DNA of 64,000 nt from Bacteroides fluxus YIT 12057 (GCF_000195635.1 NZ_GL882614.1:124001-188000); one strand, 5' to 3'. Positions 45,419 through 55,160 are shown, numbered from the stretch's first letter. A program made the numbers and translations. The notes: a model not told the origin generated them from the letters alone.

Positions 45419-45589
45419 ATTTGTGGTAACTTGGTTTGGATAACAGATTGAAGCACCTTGCACCACTCACTATTTAGAGTGAATGAATGGTGAATCAGTA
45501 AGGAGATAAACTCTGCTTTATTTAAGTCCAAACAACTCATGTAAAGAGCAGCCAATTACTTCTCAAATCAAGCCATAAACAGGTTACTT

Positions 45590-45638
45590 TTGCAGCCGAT
45601 TTGCAGCCGAATTTGCCATTCTTTAAAAACGGCTGCAA
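45590..45638. promoter_or_regulatory. Repeat triad upstream of the integrase stub
   Basis: Direct repeats TTGCAGCCGA start at 45590 and 45601 (11-bp period), with the inverted CGGCTGCAA at 45630-45638. It is 60 bp before the stub ATG. The layout copies the triad at 21539-21585 with a different sequence. Confidence 0.6.
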
Positions 45639-45697
45639 GAATTGGCATAATCAACTATAATACAATGCGATACACTCCATATAACATTTAATTTAAA

Positions 45698-45853
45698 ATG
45701 GAGAAACATTGTACAATGGTTTACTTTTCATTGAGAGAAAGTAAGCAAAACAAGAAAGGTCTATCACCTATTGAGGTTTCAATCACCACGAATGGAAAGA
45801 GAATCTACTTTAGCACAGGCAAACACGTACCAGCATTCAACGTGCCAAATTAG
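45698..45853 (+). pseudogene. Integrase stub of a second element
   Basis: 51 codons: MEKHCTMVYFSLRESKQNKK, then GLSPIEVSITTNGKRIYFST and GKHVPAFN before a stop. This is the N-terminal arm-binding domain of a tyrosine integrase, comparable to SSFAILFFIRDSRVRKDGTA and CAFSTGKKVKSCNWD in the intact gene at 21670. The core and catalytic domains are deleted. The stub shows that a related element used the same site before. Confidence 0.75.
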
Positions 45854-45963
45854 GAGATAGTGAATACGCTTGGTTCTTGGGCTGAGTGGATTGTTGATTG
45901 ACAGAGGAAGGGACATCATTAAGTTGGTGTCCTTTCTTCATATTTAATAATTAACTAATTATA

Positions 45964-45995
45964 TTTGCAAGTACGCAAATAAGTACATACATTTG
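45964..45995 (+). promoter_or_regulatory. Promoter of the yefM-yoeB pair
   Basis: TTTG (45964-45967) and TACATTTG (45988-45995) with 20 bp between, a good match to the Bacteroides consensus. The ATG of yefM follows 21 bp later after AAAAAAGGAGG, a strong Shine-Dalgarno. ATTTGC repeats here could serve autoregulation. Confidence 0.7.
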
Positions 45996-46016
45996 CATCA
46001 TAAAAAAGGAGGATTT

Positions 46017-46307
46017 ATGAGAACAGCCAATTACACAGATTTAAGAGCAAATCTTAAAGGTTATATTGATTCAGTAATTGATGATTACGATACTGTAATC
46101 GTCAATCGTGGTAATGGTAAAGGAGTAGTGATGATTTCCCTTGATGAATACAATTCATTGAAAGAGACTGAATATATAATGTCCTCACCTGCAACAATGG
46201 AAGCTATACGTCAAGGTGAGGAAGATATAAAGAATGGCAATTATATAGCACAGAAAGATGGAGAAAGCATAGAAGACTTTTTAAAGCGAGCATCATGTAC
46301 AGAATAA
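46017..46307 (+). CDS. yefM: YefM/Phd-family antitoxin
   Basis: A 96-residue antitoxin starting MRTANYTDLRANLKGYIDSV with the typical N-terminal DNA-binding YefM fold (VNRGNGKGVVMISLDEYNSL). The acidic C-terminal part binds the toxin. Its 3' end overlaps the toxin gene by 13 bp. It lies outside the 24-kb element, in the decayed region. Confidence 0.92.
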   Translation: MRTANYTDLRANLKGYIDSVIDDYDTVIVNRGNGKGVVMISLDEYNSLKETEYIMSSPATMEAIRQGEEDIKNGNYIAQKDGESIEDFLKRASCTE

Positions 46308-46570
46308 TATTATCTGACCAAGCACGGAAGGAATATCTATTCTTCTCACAGAGTGGCAATAAGATAATTCTGAATAAGATTACAGCTTTACTGATCGATA
46401 TTGCAGAACATCCTTATACTGGAATTGGGAAGCCAGAACCACTAAAATATGAATTGACTGGTAAATGGTCAAGGAGAATCACCGCAGAACATCGTCTTGT
46501 TTACTCTGTAAACGATGATAAGATAGAAGTGCATATATTCTCCATGAAGCACCATTACTCTAAGAAGTAA
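46295..46570 (+). CDS. yoeB: YoeB/Txe-family mRNA interferase toxin
   Basis: A 91-residue RelE-superfamily toxin. The C-terminus SMKHHYSKK corresponds to the terminal His-Tyr of YoeB, and KWSRRITAEHRLVYSV is a family signature with catalytic Arg/Glu. It cleaves mRNA on the ribosome. It appears intact and is paired with yefM. Perhaps this addiction pair kept the decayed region from being lost. Confidence 0.92.
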   Translation: MYRIILSDQARKEYLFFSQSGNKIILNKITALLIDIAEHPYTGIGKPEPLKYELTGKWSRRITAEHRLVYSVNDDKIEVHIFSMKHHYSKK

Positions 46571-46597
46571 ACCAACTCATACATACTATTAATTGAA

Positions 46598-46630
46598 AGG
46601 GCATCTATTAAGTTAGGTGTCCTTTTTCTG
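46598..46630 (+). terminator. Terminator after yoeB
   Basis: AAAGGGCATCT pairs imperfectly with AGGTGTCCTTTT. A similar sequence (GGGACATCATTAAGTTGGTG) lies before the pair at about 45910, so the cassette is flanked by related terminator-like repeats. Confidence 0.6.
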
Positions 46631-46662
46631 TTTATACACTCTAACAGTTAGCAACAATATGA

Positions 46663-46824
46663 AATAAGCTGACTATCTCTTACGATGATGGTTATTCAGA
46701 TGTCCTTACCGTCAATGAACTTACAGCTACTAAGCTGATACTTGCCTTTGAGGATTGGGACAATCTGAACGATGGTAGTTCGGAATTGGACGACATTACT
46801 ACGACCACTTATAAAGAAGATTGA
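46663..46824 (+). pseudogene. Gene fragment (acidic C-terminal piece)
   Basis: An open frame without an ATG reads LTISYDDGYSDVLTVNELTA and ends TTTTYKED before TGA. It looks like the 3' end of a small element gene whose start has been lost. Family unknown. Confidence 0.4.
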
Positions 46825-46923
46825 CTAATTTAAAACAGAGCAGCATTTGAGGGAACTCTTATGCTGCTCTGTTTATTATAGCAATTCCTGTTGCCAAAGA
46901 AAACATTGCCTGAGATTAATTCG

Positions 46924-46983
46924 TTCCACCGTGAGGTAAATATCGTTCCTCCATGGTGGAACGATATTTACCTCATGGTGGAA
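46924..46983. repeat. 26-bp-stem inverted repeat
   Basis: 46924-46949 and 46958-46983 are complementary over 26 bp with one G-T pair, around an 8-nt loop (TCCATGGT). A third partial copy, CCATGGTGGAACGA, follows at 46995-47008 and can pair with 46921-46930. No transposase is nearby and T-tracts are absent. The rest of 46825-47130 holds no gene. Confidence 0.75.
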
Positions 46984-47131
46984 TAAAATTTCCCCCATGG
47001 TGGAACGAATAGTCCTTTGCAGCTGTACTATTAAGCAAACGGGAATAAGAGTACAACAAATCAGAAGAGAAAAAGATAACAATCCTGACGAGATTGACAA
47101 CACAAAAAATTAGATTTGCAGCATCTTAGCT

Positions 47132-47383
47132 TTGTTACAGTATGAAACAGGAATTAGAAGATTTTACATCATCTGGGCGGCATCACTTGTCACAGGTGTC
47201 TGCTCCATGATTCCTCAAATCTTTATTCCGATCGCTTCCCAATTTTCCCGTCCGGAAAATAAAGGATGCAACGTAGGTGTCGTCATTGCAGGGCTGCTGA
47301 CGGGAATTTGCCCCTCTGCCTCCAACCGGGAGGTGTACCAGCCGTACATAGCGGATTCCTCGGTTTCACACTTTGGTTTATAG
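47132..47383 (+). pseudogene. MFS transporter fragment
   Basis: The frame contains RRFYIIWAASLVTGVCSMIP, then QIFIPIASQFSRPENKGCNV and GVVIAGLLTGI, typical of transmembrane helix 3-4 of a major facilitator. After that the sequence leaves the family and the frame ends. Both flanks of the transporter are missing. The promoter element of the next gene lies just downstream. Confidence 0.65.
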
Positions 47384-47439
47384 GTATTTTATACAGAATT
47401 TATCGTACCTTTGCAGCCGCTAAACAGAGATATGGTACA

Positions 47440-48876
47440 ATGAATTCAGAAAATAAAATCCCCTCCCCTTTGGTTTCCCTTCTTCCCATTACTTTTTTAG
47501 TAGGAATGCTGTTTGCCACCATCCACACGTTTGGAAGTGACGCCCTCAGTGGAGGCAGCCAGGTTTCTCTACTTGCCACCACCGCCCTCTGCATCTTTAT
47601 CGGCATGGCGTTCTACCGCATTCCCTGGAAAGATTATGAACTGGCAATCACCAACAACGTGGCGGGAGTCACCACAGCACTCATTATCCTGCTGATTATC
47701 GGTGCGTTGAGCGGAACATGGATGGTAAGCGGCGTAGTACCCACCCTCATCTACTATGGCATGCAGATTATCCACCCCGATTTCTTTCTGACCTCCACTT
47801 GTGTAATCTGCGCATTGGTGTCGGTCATGACAGGCAGTTCATGGACTACCATTGCCACCATCGGTATAGCCTTGCTGGGCATAGGCAAGGCACAAGGATT
47901 TGAAGAAGGATGGATAGCAGGAGCCATCATATCGGGAGCCTATTTCGGGGATAAAATCTCTCCCTTGTCAGACACTACCGTATTGGCTTCCTCTGTCACG
48001 GATACTCCCCTGTTCAGCCACATCCGGTATATGATGATTACCACCATCCCGTCACTTGCCATAACGCTGGTCATTTTCACGGTGATGGGGCTGACTCACG
48101 AGACAAGCGGCACGGAGCAGATAGCGGCATTTACGGCTGCTCTCGATGCAAAGTTCCATATCACTCCCTGGCTGTTGGCTGTACCCATCGTTACGGGCAT
48201 ACTCATTGCACGCAGAATACCGTCAATCATCACCCTGTTCCTCTCCACCATGCTGGCAGGCATATTCGCACTGATTTTCCAGCCCGGCCTGTTATTGGAG
48301 ATTGCAGGAGATGACAATATATTCAAGGGTATCATGACAACTTTCTACGGCAGTACCGGCCTACAGACCGGCAGTGACATGTTGACAGAGTTAATCGCCA
48401 CACGCGGCATGTCGGGCATGATGAATACAATCTGGCTCATTCTGTGCGCCATGTGCTTCGGGGGAACCATGACCGCAAGCGGAATGCTGGGCAGCATTAC
48501 CTCGGTCTTTGTACGCTTTATGAGAAACACGGTCAGCATGGTAGCTTCAACTGTCTGTTCGGGACTATTCCTGAATCTGGCCACTGCAGACCAGTACATC
48601 AGCATCATCCTTACGGGAAATATGTTCAGCAATATATATGATAAAAAAGGATACGAAAGCCGCCTGCTGAGCCGTACCACAGAAGACGCCGTTACCGTAA
48701 CTTCCCCCCTGATACCCTGGAATACGTGTGGCATGACGCAAGCCACCATCCTGAGTGTACCCACGCTGACATACCTTCCTTACTGCTTTTTCAACCTGGT
48801 CAGTCCGCTGATGAGCATCTTCATTGCAACCGTCGGATATAAAATAATTAAAAAACCGGTGAACAATCCCGGTTAG
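47440..48876 (+). CDS. nhaC: NhaC-type Na+/H+ antiporter
   Basis: A 478-residue inner-membrane protein with about 11 hydrophobic segments. SWTTIATIGIALLGIG, SGAYFGDKISPLSDTTVLAS and TSPLIPWNTCGMTQAT are NhaC hallmarks. It exchanges sodium for protons, or possibly organic acids in related members. The frame is open farther up, but those codons belong to the MFS remnant. A -7 element TACCTTTG (47406-47413) precedes the ATG at 47440, supporting this start. Confidence 0.88.
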   Translation: MNSENKIPSPLVSLLPITFLVGMLFATIHTFGSDALSGGSQVSLLATTALCIFIGMAFYRIPWKDYELAITNNVAGVTTALIILLIIGALSGTWMVSGVVPTLIYYGMQIIHPDFFLTSTCVICALVSVMTGSSWTTIATIGIALLGIGKAQGFEEGWIAGAIISGAYFGDKISPLSDTTVLASSVTDTPLFSHIRYMMITTIPSLAITLVIFTVMGLTHETSGTEQIAAFTAALDAKFHITPWLLAVPIVTGILIARRIPSIITLFLSTMLAGIFALIFQPGLLLEIAGDDNIFKGIMTTFYGSTGLQTGSDMLTELIATRGMSGMMNTIWLILCAMCFGGTMTASGMLGSITSVFVRFMRNTVSMVASTVCSGLFLNLATADQYISIILTGNMFSNIYDKKGYESRLLSRTTEDAVTVTSPLIPWNTCGMTQATILSVPTLTYLPYCFFNLVSPLMSIFIATVGYKIIKKPVNNPG

Positions 48877-48938
48877 GCATTGTTCTTGCAATAAACTTAT
48901 AACGAACAATTTATTTAAACCTAAACAAAAAATTGAGT

Positions 48939-49529
48939 ATGAAAAAGTTTATTGCATTAGCAGCATTGGTAATGCTGGGCATGACTGCAAGCACCGTCTA
49001 TGCCCAGGAGAGTAGAGCAGGACGCCGTGCAGACCGTAAAGCCCAGAGAGACGCAGAACGCGCACGCCTGAAAGCAGAAGAACAAGTAGCGAACACCATC
49101 TCTTATGACGATGCCGTAGCGGCACTGAAGGCAAAACAGTTTGTAATGGAAGCCGACCAGGTAATGTTCCGCAACGGACAGACTGCATTTGTAAACTCCA
49201 ACACGAACTTTGTATTGGTAAATGAAGGCCGCGGCACCGTACAGGTTGCCTTCAACACCGTATATCCCGGCCCCAACGGCATTGGCGGCGTGACAGTGGA
49301 CGGAACCGTATCCGACATCCAGATGACCACGGACAAGAAGGGCAACGTAAACTGCAACTTCAGCATCCAGGGCATCGGCATCTCCGCCCAGATATTCCTG
49401 ACGCTGACCAACGGCGGCAACAACGCAACCGTAACCATCAGCCCCAATTTCAATTCCAACACAATGACATTAAGCGGTAACCTTGTTCCCTTGAGTCAGT
49501 CCAACATCTTCAAAGGACGTTCCTGGTAA
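48939..49529 (+). CDS. DUF4251 periplasmic protein
   Basis: A 196-residue protein with signal peptide MKKFIALAALVMLGMTASTV (cut near YAQ). A charged Arg/Ala/Glu-rich helix (RRADRKAQRDAERARLKAEE) precedes the DUF4251 beta domain (FVMEADQVMFRNGQ; GIGGVTVDGTVSDIQM). Role unknown. Start at 48939 is the ATG giving the signal peptide directly. Confidence 0.82.
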   Translation: MKKFIALAALVMLGMTASTVYAQESRAGRRADRKAQRDAERARLKAEEQVANTISYDDAVAALKAKQFVMEADQVMFRNGQTAFVNSNTNFVLVNEGRGTVQVAFNTVYPGPNGIGGVTVDGTVSDIQMTTDKKGNVNCNFSIQGIGISAQIFLTLTNGGNNATVTISPNFNSNTMTLSGNLVPLSQSNIFKGRSW

Positions 49530-49554
49530 ACCCCTTACAAATTAATATAATCCC

Positions 49555-49603
49555 ACTCCGCTGCAAATCGCTGAAAAAGTGTACATTTGCAGCGGAGTTT
49601 TTT
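49555..49603 (+). terminator. Terminator of the DUF4251 gene
   Basis: ACTCCGCTGCAAAT (49555-49568) pairs perfectly with ATTTGCAGCGGAGT (49585-49598), followed by a T-tract. Its right arm contains TACATTTG (49582-49589), so it may double as a promoter for the next gene. Confidence 0.9.
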
Positions 49604-49620
49604 ATAAGGGTATAAAGGTC

Positions 49621-50283
49621 ATGAGAGAATTCATCATAGCGGACAATCAAGATATCACCAAAGCGGGCATGATGTTTCTGCTGAGCAAGCAGAAAGACAC
49701 CTCCTTACTGCTGGAAGCAGACAATAAGGCAGAGCTGATACAGCAATTACGCCTGCACCCCGCAGCAGTCGTAATTTTAGACTATACCTTATTTGATTTT
49801 TCCGGAGCCGAGGAACTGATCGTATTACACGAACGTTTCAAGGAAACGGACTGGTTACTATTTTCCGATGAGCTGAGCATACCTTTCCTGCGCCAGGTGC
49901 TCTTCAGCAGCATGGCATTCGGGGTAATCCTGAAAGACAACTCCAAAGAAGAAATCCTGACGGCATTGCAATGCACGTCAAGAAAAGAGCGCTTTATCTG
50001 CAATCACGCCAGCAACTTGCTGCTTTCGGGAAGGAATGCTTCCTCTCCTGCCCATCCTGCAATCAAAGACAACCTGCTGACACCTGCCGAAAGAAGCATT
50101 CTGAAAGAAATCGCTTTGGGAAAAACGACCAAGGAAATAGCCGCCGACAGAAATCTCAGCTTCCACACGGTGAATAGCCACCGGAAAAATATTTTCCGGA
50201 AGTTGGGCGTGAACAATGCACATGAGGCTACCAAATATGCCATGAAGGCAGGCATCGTAGATCTGGTGGAATATTATATATAG
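49621..50283 (+). CDS. NarL/FixJ-type response regulator
   Basis: A 220-residue regulator. The receiver domain (1-120) has acidic ADNQD, phosphoacceptor Asp in VVILDYTLFD (about 57) and the conserved Lys in VILKDNS. The LuxR-type HTH (about 150-210) has LTPAERSILKEIALGKTTKE and SFHTVNSHRKNIFRKLGV. No sensor kinase gene is adjacent, so the signal is unknown. Start at 49621 places the first beta strand correctly. Confidence 0.88.
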   Translation: MREFIIADNQDITKAGMMFLLSKQKDTSLLLEADNKAELIQQLRLHPAAVVILDYTLFDFSGAEELIVLHERFKETDWLLFSDELSIPFLRQVLFSSMAFGVILKDNSKEEILTALQCTSRKERFICNHASNLLLSGRNASSPAHPAIKDNLLTPAERSILKEIALGKTTKEIAADRNLSFHTVNSHRKNIFRKLGVNNAHEATKYAMKAGIVDLVEYYI

Positions 50284-50310
50284 GGCCGAAAACGACATGC
50301 CGCAGAGCAA

Positions 50311-51378
50311 CTACAAGCCAATCTCACCGCTGCCGACACAAAGCCGGGAAGCAGAATCGTAAATCACTCCGAACTGGCCGGGAGCAATTCCCTGTAACTT
50401 TTCGTCCGAAACGATGCGGTATCCCTCCGGCTCCCGGAACAAGCGCCCTTTCATGAATTCAGGGGTATGACGTATCTTGAAAGTCACTTCTACAGCTCCA
50501 TTCTCTTCTTTTTTCCACGGATTGTCCGTAATGAAGTGAAAGTCCCGCATACGGAATTCATTGCCGAACTGCAACTCCGTATCATATCCTCGGGAAACAT
50601 AAATCACATTTCCCTCTATATCCTTGCGGACTACGAACCAAGGGCCGCCGCCCAACCCCAATCCTTTGCGCTGGCCAATCGTATGAAACCAATATCCACG
50701 ATGCTTTCCCAATTTCTTGCCTGTTTCCAATTCTATAATATCTCCTTCGCGCTCACCGAGGAAACGACGGACAAAATCATTATAATTAATCTTGCCCAAG
50801 AAACAGATTCCCTGACTGTCACGGCGTCTGGCACTGGGCAAGCCTGCACGCAAAGCTATGTCCCGCACTTCCTGCTTCATCAATCCGCCTAAAGGGAACA
50901 TCAGTCTGGAAACCTGCAGGTAATCTATTTGGGCAAGAAAGTCGGTCTGGTCTTTAATGGGATCAACGGCAGTACCCAACCAAGTCTTCCCGTCCAGAAG
51001 GACAGTCGTGGCATAATGTCCGGTTGCCGTAAAGTCAAACTCCCTGCCCACCTGCCGTTCAAAGCAGCCGAACTTGATCAGCTTGTTACACATCACATCC
51101 GGATTGGGGGTCAGTCCCCGGCGTATTTTATCGATGGCATAGGCAGCCACATTGTCCCAATACTCCCGATGCAGATCGACCACTTCCAACGAAAGCCCGT
51201 AACGACGGGCAATGGCGGAAGCCATCTCCAGATCTTCCTCAGCGGAACAATCCATATAATCGGTATCATCCCTCCCTATCCTTATATAAAACAGGGAGGG
51301 GCGATAACCTTGTTCACAAAGGAGATGTACCACGACAGAACTGTCAACACCTCCCGACAATAATACAGCTATGTTCAT
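50311..51378 (-). CDS. mnmA: tRNA-specific 2-thiouridylase MnmA
   Basis: A 355-residue PP-loop enzyme. [15 protein letters not shown] is the ATP pyrophosphatase loop; the catalytic Cys pair is in [12 protein letters not shown] and SQGICFLG. It puts sulfur on U34 of Lys, Glu and Gln tRNAs. Bacteroides carry more than one such gene. It overlaps metY by 4 bp, so the two are co-transcribed. Confidence 0.92.
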   Translation of the reverse strand: MNIAVLLSGGVDSSVVVHLLCEQGYRPSLFYIRIGRDDTDYMDCSAEEDLEMASAIARRYGLSLEVVDLHREYWDNVAAYAIDKIRRGLTPNPDVMCNKLIKFGCFERQVGREFDFTATGHYATTVLLDGKTWLGTAVDPIKDQTDFLAQIDYLQVSRLMFPLGGLMKQEVRDIALRAGLPSARRRDSQGICFLGKINYNDFVRRFLGEREGDIIELETGKKLGKHRGYWFHTIGQRKGLGLGGGPWFVVRKDIEGNVIYVSRGYDTELQFGNEFRMRDFHFITDNPWKKEENGAVEVTFKIRHTPEFMKGRLFREPEGYRIVSDEKLQGIAPGQFGVIYDSASRLCVGSGEIGL

Positions 51379-52667
51379 TTCTGAATTTTATCCAATGCCT
51401 GCGACAAGTCTTCCAAAAGATCATCTATATGTTCCGTACCGATGGAAAGGCGTACCGTTCCCGGCTTGATACCTTGCTCCGCCAATTCCCGCTCATTCAA
51501 CTGGGAGTGTGTAGTGGTGGCAGGATGAATAACCAGAGATTTCACATCGGCCACATTTGCCAACAATGAGAATATCTGCAGGTGGTCGATGAAAGTCTGC
51601 GCTTCTTTCACACCTCCTTTTACCTCAAACGTAAAGATGGAACCACCCCCATTCGGAAAATATTTCTGATAAAGCGCATGGTCGGGATGTTCGGGTAAAG
51701 ACGGGTGGTTGACCGCGGCCACTTTAGGATGCCCGCTCAGGAACCCGACCACTTTCAAGGCATTTTCCACATGGCGCTCTACACGGAGCGACAATGTCTC
51801 AAGCCCCTGCAACAAGATGAAAGCGTTGAAAGGGCTGATGGCAGCACCTGTATCACGCAACAATATGGCACGGATACGGACAGCATATGCGGCAGGACCG
51901 GCAGCATCGACAAAACGTACTCCGTGATAACTCGGATCGGGTTCCGTCAGCTGAGGAAACTTGCCGGAGGCCACCCAATCGAATTTGCCGCCGTCAATGA
52001 TGACTCCTCCTAAAGAAGTACCATGTCCGCCGATAAACTTCGTTGCCGAATGGACAACAATGTCGGCCCCATGCTCAATAGGACGGACCAGATAGGGAGT
52101 ACCGAAAGTATTATCTACAATCAAGGGAATCTTATGCCGATGTGCTATTCCGGCCACAGCGTCAATATCAATGATATTACAGTTCGGATTACCCAAAGTC
52201 TCAATGAATATGGCTTTGGTATTCTCCCGGATAGCTTTTTCAAAGTTATCCAAATCAGCCGGATCCACAAAGGTAGTGGTAATACCATAAGCGGGCAGCG
52301 TATGGGCCAATAAATTATAGGTGCCGCCATAGATGGTTTTGGCAGCCACAATATGGTCACCTGCACGGGCAATATTCTCAAAGGCATAAGTAACTGCCGC
52401 CGCACCCGACGCTACCGCCAATCCGGCAACACCGCCTTCCAGGGCAGCTACACGCTTCTCGAAAACTTCTTGTGTAGAGTTTGTCAACCGTCCGTAGATG
52501 TTTCCCGGATCCTGCAAACCGAAACGGGCGGCAGCATGGGCCGAGTCACGGAATACGTATGAAGTGGTCTGATAAATAGGAACAGCACGTGCGTCCGTAG
52601 CCGGATCCGGCTGCTCTTGCCCAACGTGGAGCTGCAAAGTCTCAAAATGCAATTTCTTTGTTTCCAT
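51375..52667 (-). CDS. metY: O-acetylhomoserine sulfhydrylase (MetY type)
   Basis: A 430-residue PLP enzyme of the Cys/Met metabolism family. [20 protein letters not shown] is the usual start, which sets it at 52667 although the frame is open farther up. The PLP lysine is in [13 protein letters not shown], and [20 protein letters not shown] is conserved. It makes homocysteine from O-acetylhomoserine and sulfide, a substrate for the MetH encoded at 14029. Confidence 0.92.
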   Translation of the reverse strand: METKKLHFETLQLHVGQEQPDPATDARAVPIYQTTSYVFRDSAHAAARFGLQDPGNIYGRLTNSTQEVFEKRVAALEGGVAGLAVASGAAAVTYAFENIARAGDHIVAAKTIYGGTYNLLAHTLPAYGITTTFVDPADLDNFEKAIRENTKAIFIETLGNPNCNIIDIDAVAGIAHRHKIPLIVDNTFGTPYLVRPIEHGADIVVHSATKFIGGHGTSLGGVIIDGGKFDWVASGKFPQLTEPDPSYHGVRFVDAAGPAAYAVRIRAILLRDTGAAISPFNAFILLQGLETLSLRVERHVENALKVVGFLSGHPKVAAVNHPSLPEHPDHALYQKYFPNGGGSIFTFEVKGGVKEAQTFIDHLQIFSLLANVADVKSLVIHPATTTHSQLNERELAEQGIKPGTVRLSIGTEHIDDLLEDLSQALDKIQK

Positions 52668-52712
52668 TGTCGTTTGTATTTTAGGTGAATAATCCTTTCC
52701 ATTCGGATGACG

Positions 52713-52720
52713 CAAAGATA
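52713..52720 (-). promoter_or_regulatory. -7 element for metY-mnmA
   Basis: On the minus strand TATCTTTG reads toward metY, 46 bp before its ATG. The -33 element is poor (TTAG about 15-19 bp upstream). Confidence 0.45.
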
Positions 52721-52799
52721 GAGGGAAGCATGAAGCTAACCTATGACATATGATAGGGAATTTTATACCATATTTATGGTAGATAAACAAACTATTTCC

Positions 52800-52807
52800 T
52801 AATTTTG
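52800..52807 (+). promoter_or_regulatory. -7 element just before the S41 protease gene
   Basis: TAATTTTG ends only 5 bp before the ATG at 52813, so the mRNA would have little or no leader. Confidence 0.4.
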
Positions 52808-52812
52808 CAGCT

Positions 52813-54195
52813 ATGAAAGCTAGAAATATACTGATATTCATATTGGGAGTACTAATTGCTCCCATTTGCCTGACCTCCTGTGGAGAAGACCGTTGGGCCG
52901 CATACGCCGGACAAACCCGGACAGACCGTTGGATTGACGATACCATGCGGGTGTGGTACTATTGGAATGAAGAGATCCCCAACAGCAAGAATCTGAACTA
53001 TTTTCAAGAACCGTTCACTTTCTATGCATCGCTTCTTTCCCAAAAGGACGGCAAGGGCAGCTCACATTACTCTACCATAGACAGTCTGGCAAACGTTACC
53101 CGGAGCATTCCATATACGGATTACAGCTATGGTTTCCAATTTACAACCAACCGGGTGGAAAACAATGACACCGCCCTCTATGCCCACGTATTGTATGTGG
53201 CTTCCGGCAGTCCCGCTGCCGCCATCCGGCTGGAACGCGGAGACTGGATCATGGAAATGAACGGTGAGCCCATCACCAGCAAGAATTATGAAAAACTATA
53301 CGGAAGCAGCGCCATGGAACTTACGGTAGGTTATTATGATGCCGTAAACGATACCATCGTTGCTTACAAAGAACCCAGAAGCATTGCCGCGGCACGCACC
53401 GTCAATGACAATCCGGTTTATTATAAGAATGTATATACCAAAGGCAATAAGCGCGTGGGGTATCTGGTCTATAACCATTTCAGCTCGGGAGCAACCGGCA
53501 ACAGCAACGAATATGACGATGACTTGCGCAGTGCTTCTCAATATTTTGCCGGTCAGCAGGTCAACGAATTGATTCTGGACCTGCGTTACAACAACGGCGG
53601 TCTGCTTTCTTGCGCCGAATTGATGTGTGCTTTATTGGCACCTGCCAGCCAGCTGGGGCAGGAACTCGGATTTCTGGAATTCAACAGCCGCTTCACTCCC
53701 CGGGAGGTTTCGTTTACACTGGATGCAAACTTGATACAGAGCGGGGCCAACTTGAATCTGAACACCCTTTATATACTTACCAGTTCCCAGACAGCATCAG
53801 CTTCCGAAATGGTAATAAACTGTCTGAAACCCCTTATGGAAAAGGTCGTCATCATAGGCGGCACCACCGAAGGAAAGAACGTCGGTTCCAGAGCCTTCTC
53901 CAACCCGGAGTTAATGATTACCATGAGTCCCATCGTCTGCAAAATATACAACTCAGAAGGCAAATCAGACTATGAAAAAGGCTTCACACCGGATCTTGCA
54001 ATCAATGAAAACAATGATTTAGCCAGATTCCTGCCCTTCGGCGACCCCAACGAACTGATGTTATATACTGCATTAGGGGTAATAGACGGAAGTATTGCCA
54101 TACCGGAAAAGAAGACTTCATCATTGCAAACGTCCGTTCTAAGCAATTCTATCGAACGCCGCAGAAGTCATGCAGTAATAATCAATCAAGAATAA
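52813..54195 (+). CDS. S41-family peptidase lipoprotein
   Basis: A 460-residue lipoprotein (signal [20 protein letters not shown]). A helical N-terminal part (about 30-95) and a PDZ domain (about 100-190, [20 protein letters not shown]) come before the S41 domain. The latter has [20 protein letters not shown], the Ser in [12 protein letters not shown] (about 331) and Lys in [14 protein letters not shown], matching the Ser-Lys dyad. It probably trims envelope proteins. Divergent from metY. Confidence 0.87.
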   Translation: MKARNILIFILGVLIAPICLTSCGEDRWAAYAGQTRTDRWIDDTMRVWYYWNEEIPNSKNLNYFQEPFTFYASLLSQKDGKGSSHYSTIDSLANVTRSIPYTDYSYGFQFTTNRVENNDTALYAHVLYVASGSPAAAIRLERGDWIMEMNGEPITSKNYEKLYGSSAMELTVGYYDAVNDTIVAYKEPRSIAAARTVNDNPVYYKNVYTKGNKRVGYLVYNHFSSGATGNSNEYDDDLRSASQYFAGQQVNELILDLRYNNGGLLSCAELMCALLAPASQLGQELGFLEFNSRFTPREVSFTLDANLIQSGANLNLNTLYILTSSQTASASEMVINCLKPLMEKVVIIGGTTEGKNVGSRAFSNPELMITMSPIVCKIYNSEGKSDYEKGFTPDLAINENNDLARFLPFGDPNELMLYTALGVIDGSIAIPEKKTSSLQTSVLSNSIERRRSHAVIINQE

Positions 54196-54228
54196 ACGAG
54201 GCAAGGCAGGCAAAGAAATTATAAACAG

Positions 54229-54257
54229 TTACGGTACGGATTATGCCCGTACCGTAA
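54229..54257. terminator. Bidirectional terminator
   Basis: TTACGGTACGG and CCGTACCGTAA form a perfect 11-bp stem between the convergent protease and esterase genes. T-tracts are weak on both sides. Confidence 0.65.
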
Positions 54258-54282
54258 TATTACAGAAGAACCATTTTCAGGA

Positions 54283-55098
54283 TTACTTTTTATTGAAGAA
54301 CTTGTCAAAAAAGAGAATGTGATAATCGATCGAGTTATTCCAATAAGTTCCGTTATGTCCGCCGGGACGGGTAGTAAAATCATGATCTATCTTCCTTTCC
54401 AATAAACGCTTGTGCAAATCCTTGTTCACCTCAAGGAAGAAATCGGCTTCACCGCAATCAACGGTTATAGCCAAATCGCCATTTTCTATTTTATCGAGCT
54501 GGTTGACCACCGTATGGGAATCCCAAACCTCACGATTGGCATCAAATTCACCCAGTTGCCGGCTCATTTCCCAATTCTTAGGGAACGGACGGATATCCAC
54601 TCCTCCACTCATGCTCCCTGCCGCACCAAATACATCCTTATGGCGGATAGCATTCCAGAGTGCTCCATGGCCGCCCATACTCAAACCGCTGATAGCCCGT
54701 GCTTTCCTGTGGGGGATTGTGGCATAATGAGTGTCCGTGTATTCCACAAGTTCAGACGAGACAAACGTTTCATACCGGTATGACGGATTCTTAGGGCTAT
54801 CCCAATACCAGCTATTCTTTCCGTCGGGACACACAAAGATAATTCCTTTTTCATCGGCAAGCAGAGGCAGCTCCTGCTTCAGCGTAATCCAAGTCAATGC
54901 ATTCCCGCTATATCCGTGCAATAAATAAACCACCGGACATGCCTTCCCATCAATAGCCTTATCCGGCAAAACATACACAACTTTTACGTCCTTGTCCATC
55001 GAGGGACTTTTCACCATCACCGTATCTACACGTGCAGCCTGCACTGCCACAGCCAATAGGAGCATCAAGCTGCCAAACAAGATTTTTCTTTTTTCCAT
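54283..55098 (-). CDS. Secreted esterase (CE1/esterase D-like)
   Basis: A 271-residue alpha/beta hydrolase with signal peptide (LFGSLMLLLAVAVQAARVDT). The nucleophile motif is AISGLSMGGHGAL; HGYSGNALTW forms the oxyanion region; catalytic His is probably in RPGGHNGTYW. It resembles esterases of carbohydrate esterase family 1 and FrmB, often acting on feruloyl or acetyl esters. The true substrate is unknown. Confidence 0.85.
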   Translation of the reverse strand: MEKRKILFGSLMLLLAVAVQAARVDTVMVKSPSMDKDVKVVYVLPDKAIDGKACPVVYLLHGYSGNALTWITLKQELPLLADEKGIIFVCPDGKNSWYWDSPKNPSYRYETFVSSELVEYTDTHYATIPHRKARAISGLSMGGHGALWNAIRHKDVFGAAGSMSGGVDIRPFPKNWEMSRQLGEFDANREVWDSHTVVNQLDKIENGDLAITVDCGEADFFLEVNKDLHKRLLERKIDHDFTTRPGGHNGTYWNNSIDYHILFFDKFFNKK

Positions 55099-55160
55099 GT
55101 TTTATATTGTTTAAATTTTCTAACGGAGGACAATATTAATAATAAATACCCAAAAAACAT

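Noticed and set aside
46017..46570. yefM-yoeB considered as cargo of the 24-kb element
   Set aside because: The pair is outside the right attachment repeat, in the remnant zone of the second element.
46924..46983. Inverted repeat considered as insertion sequence ends
   Set aside because: The arms are only 8 bp apart and no transposase gene is present.
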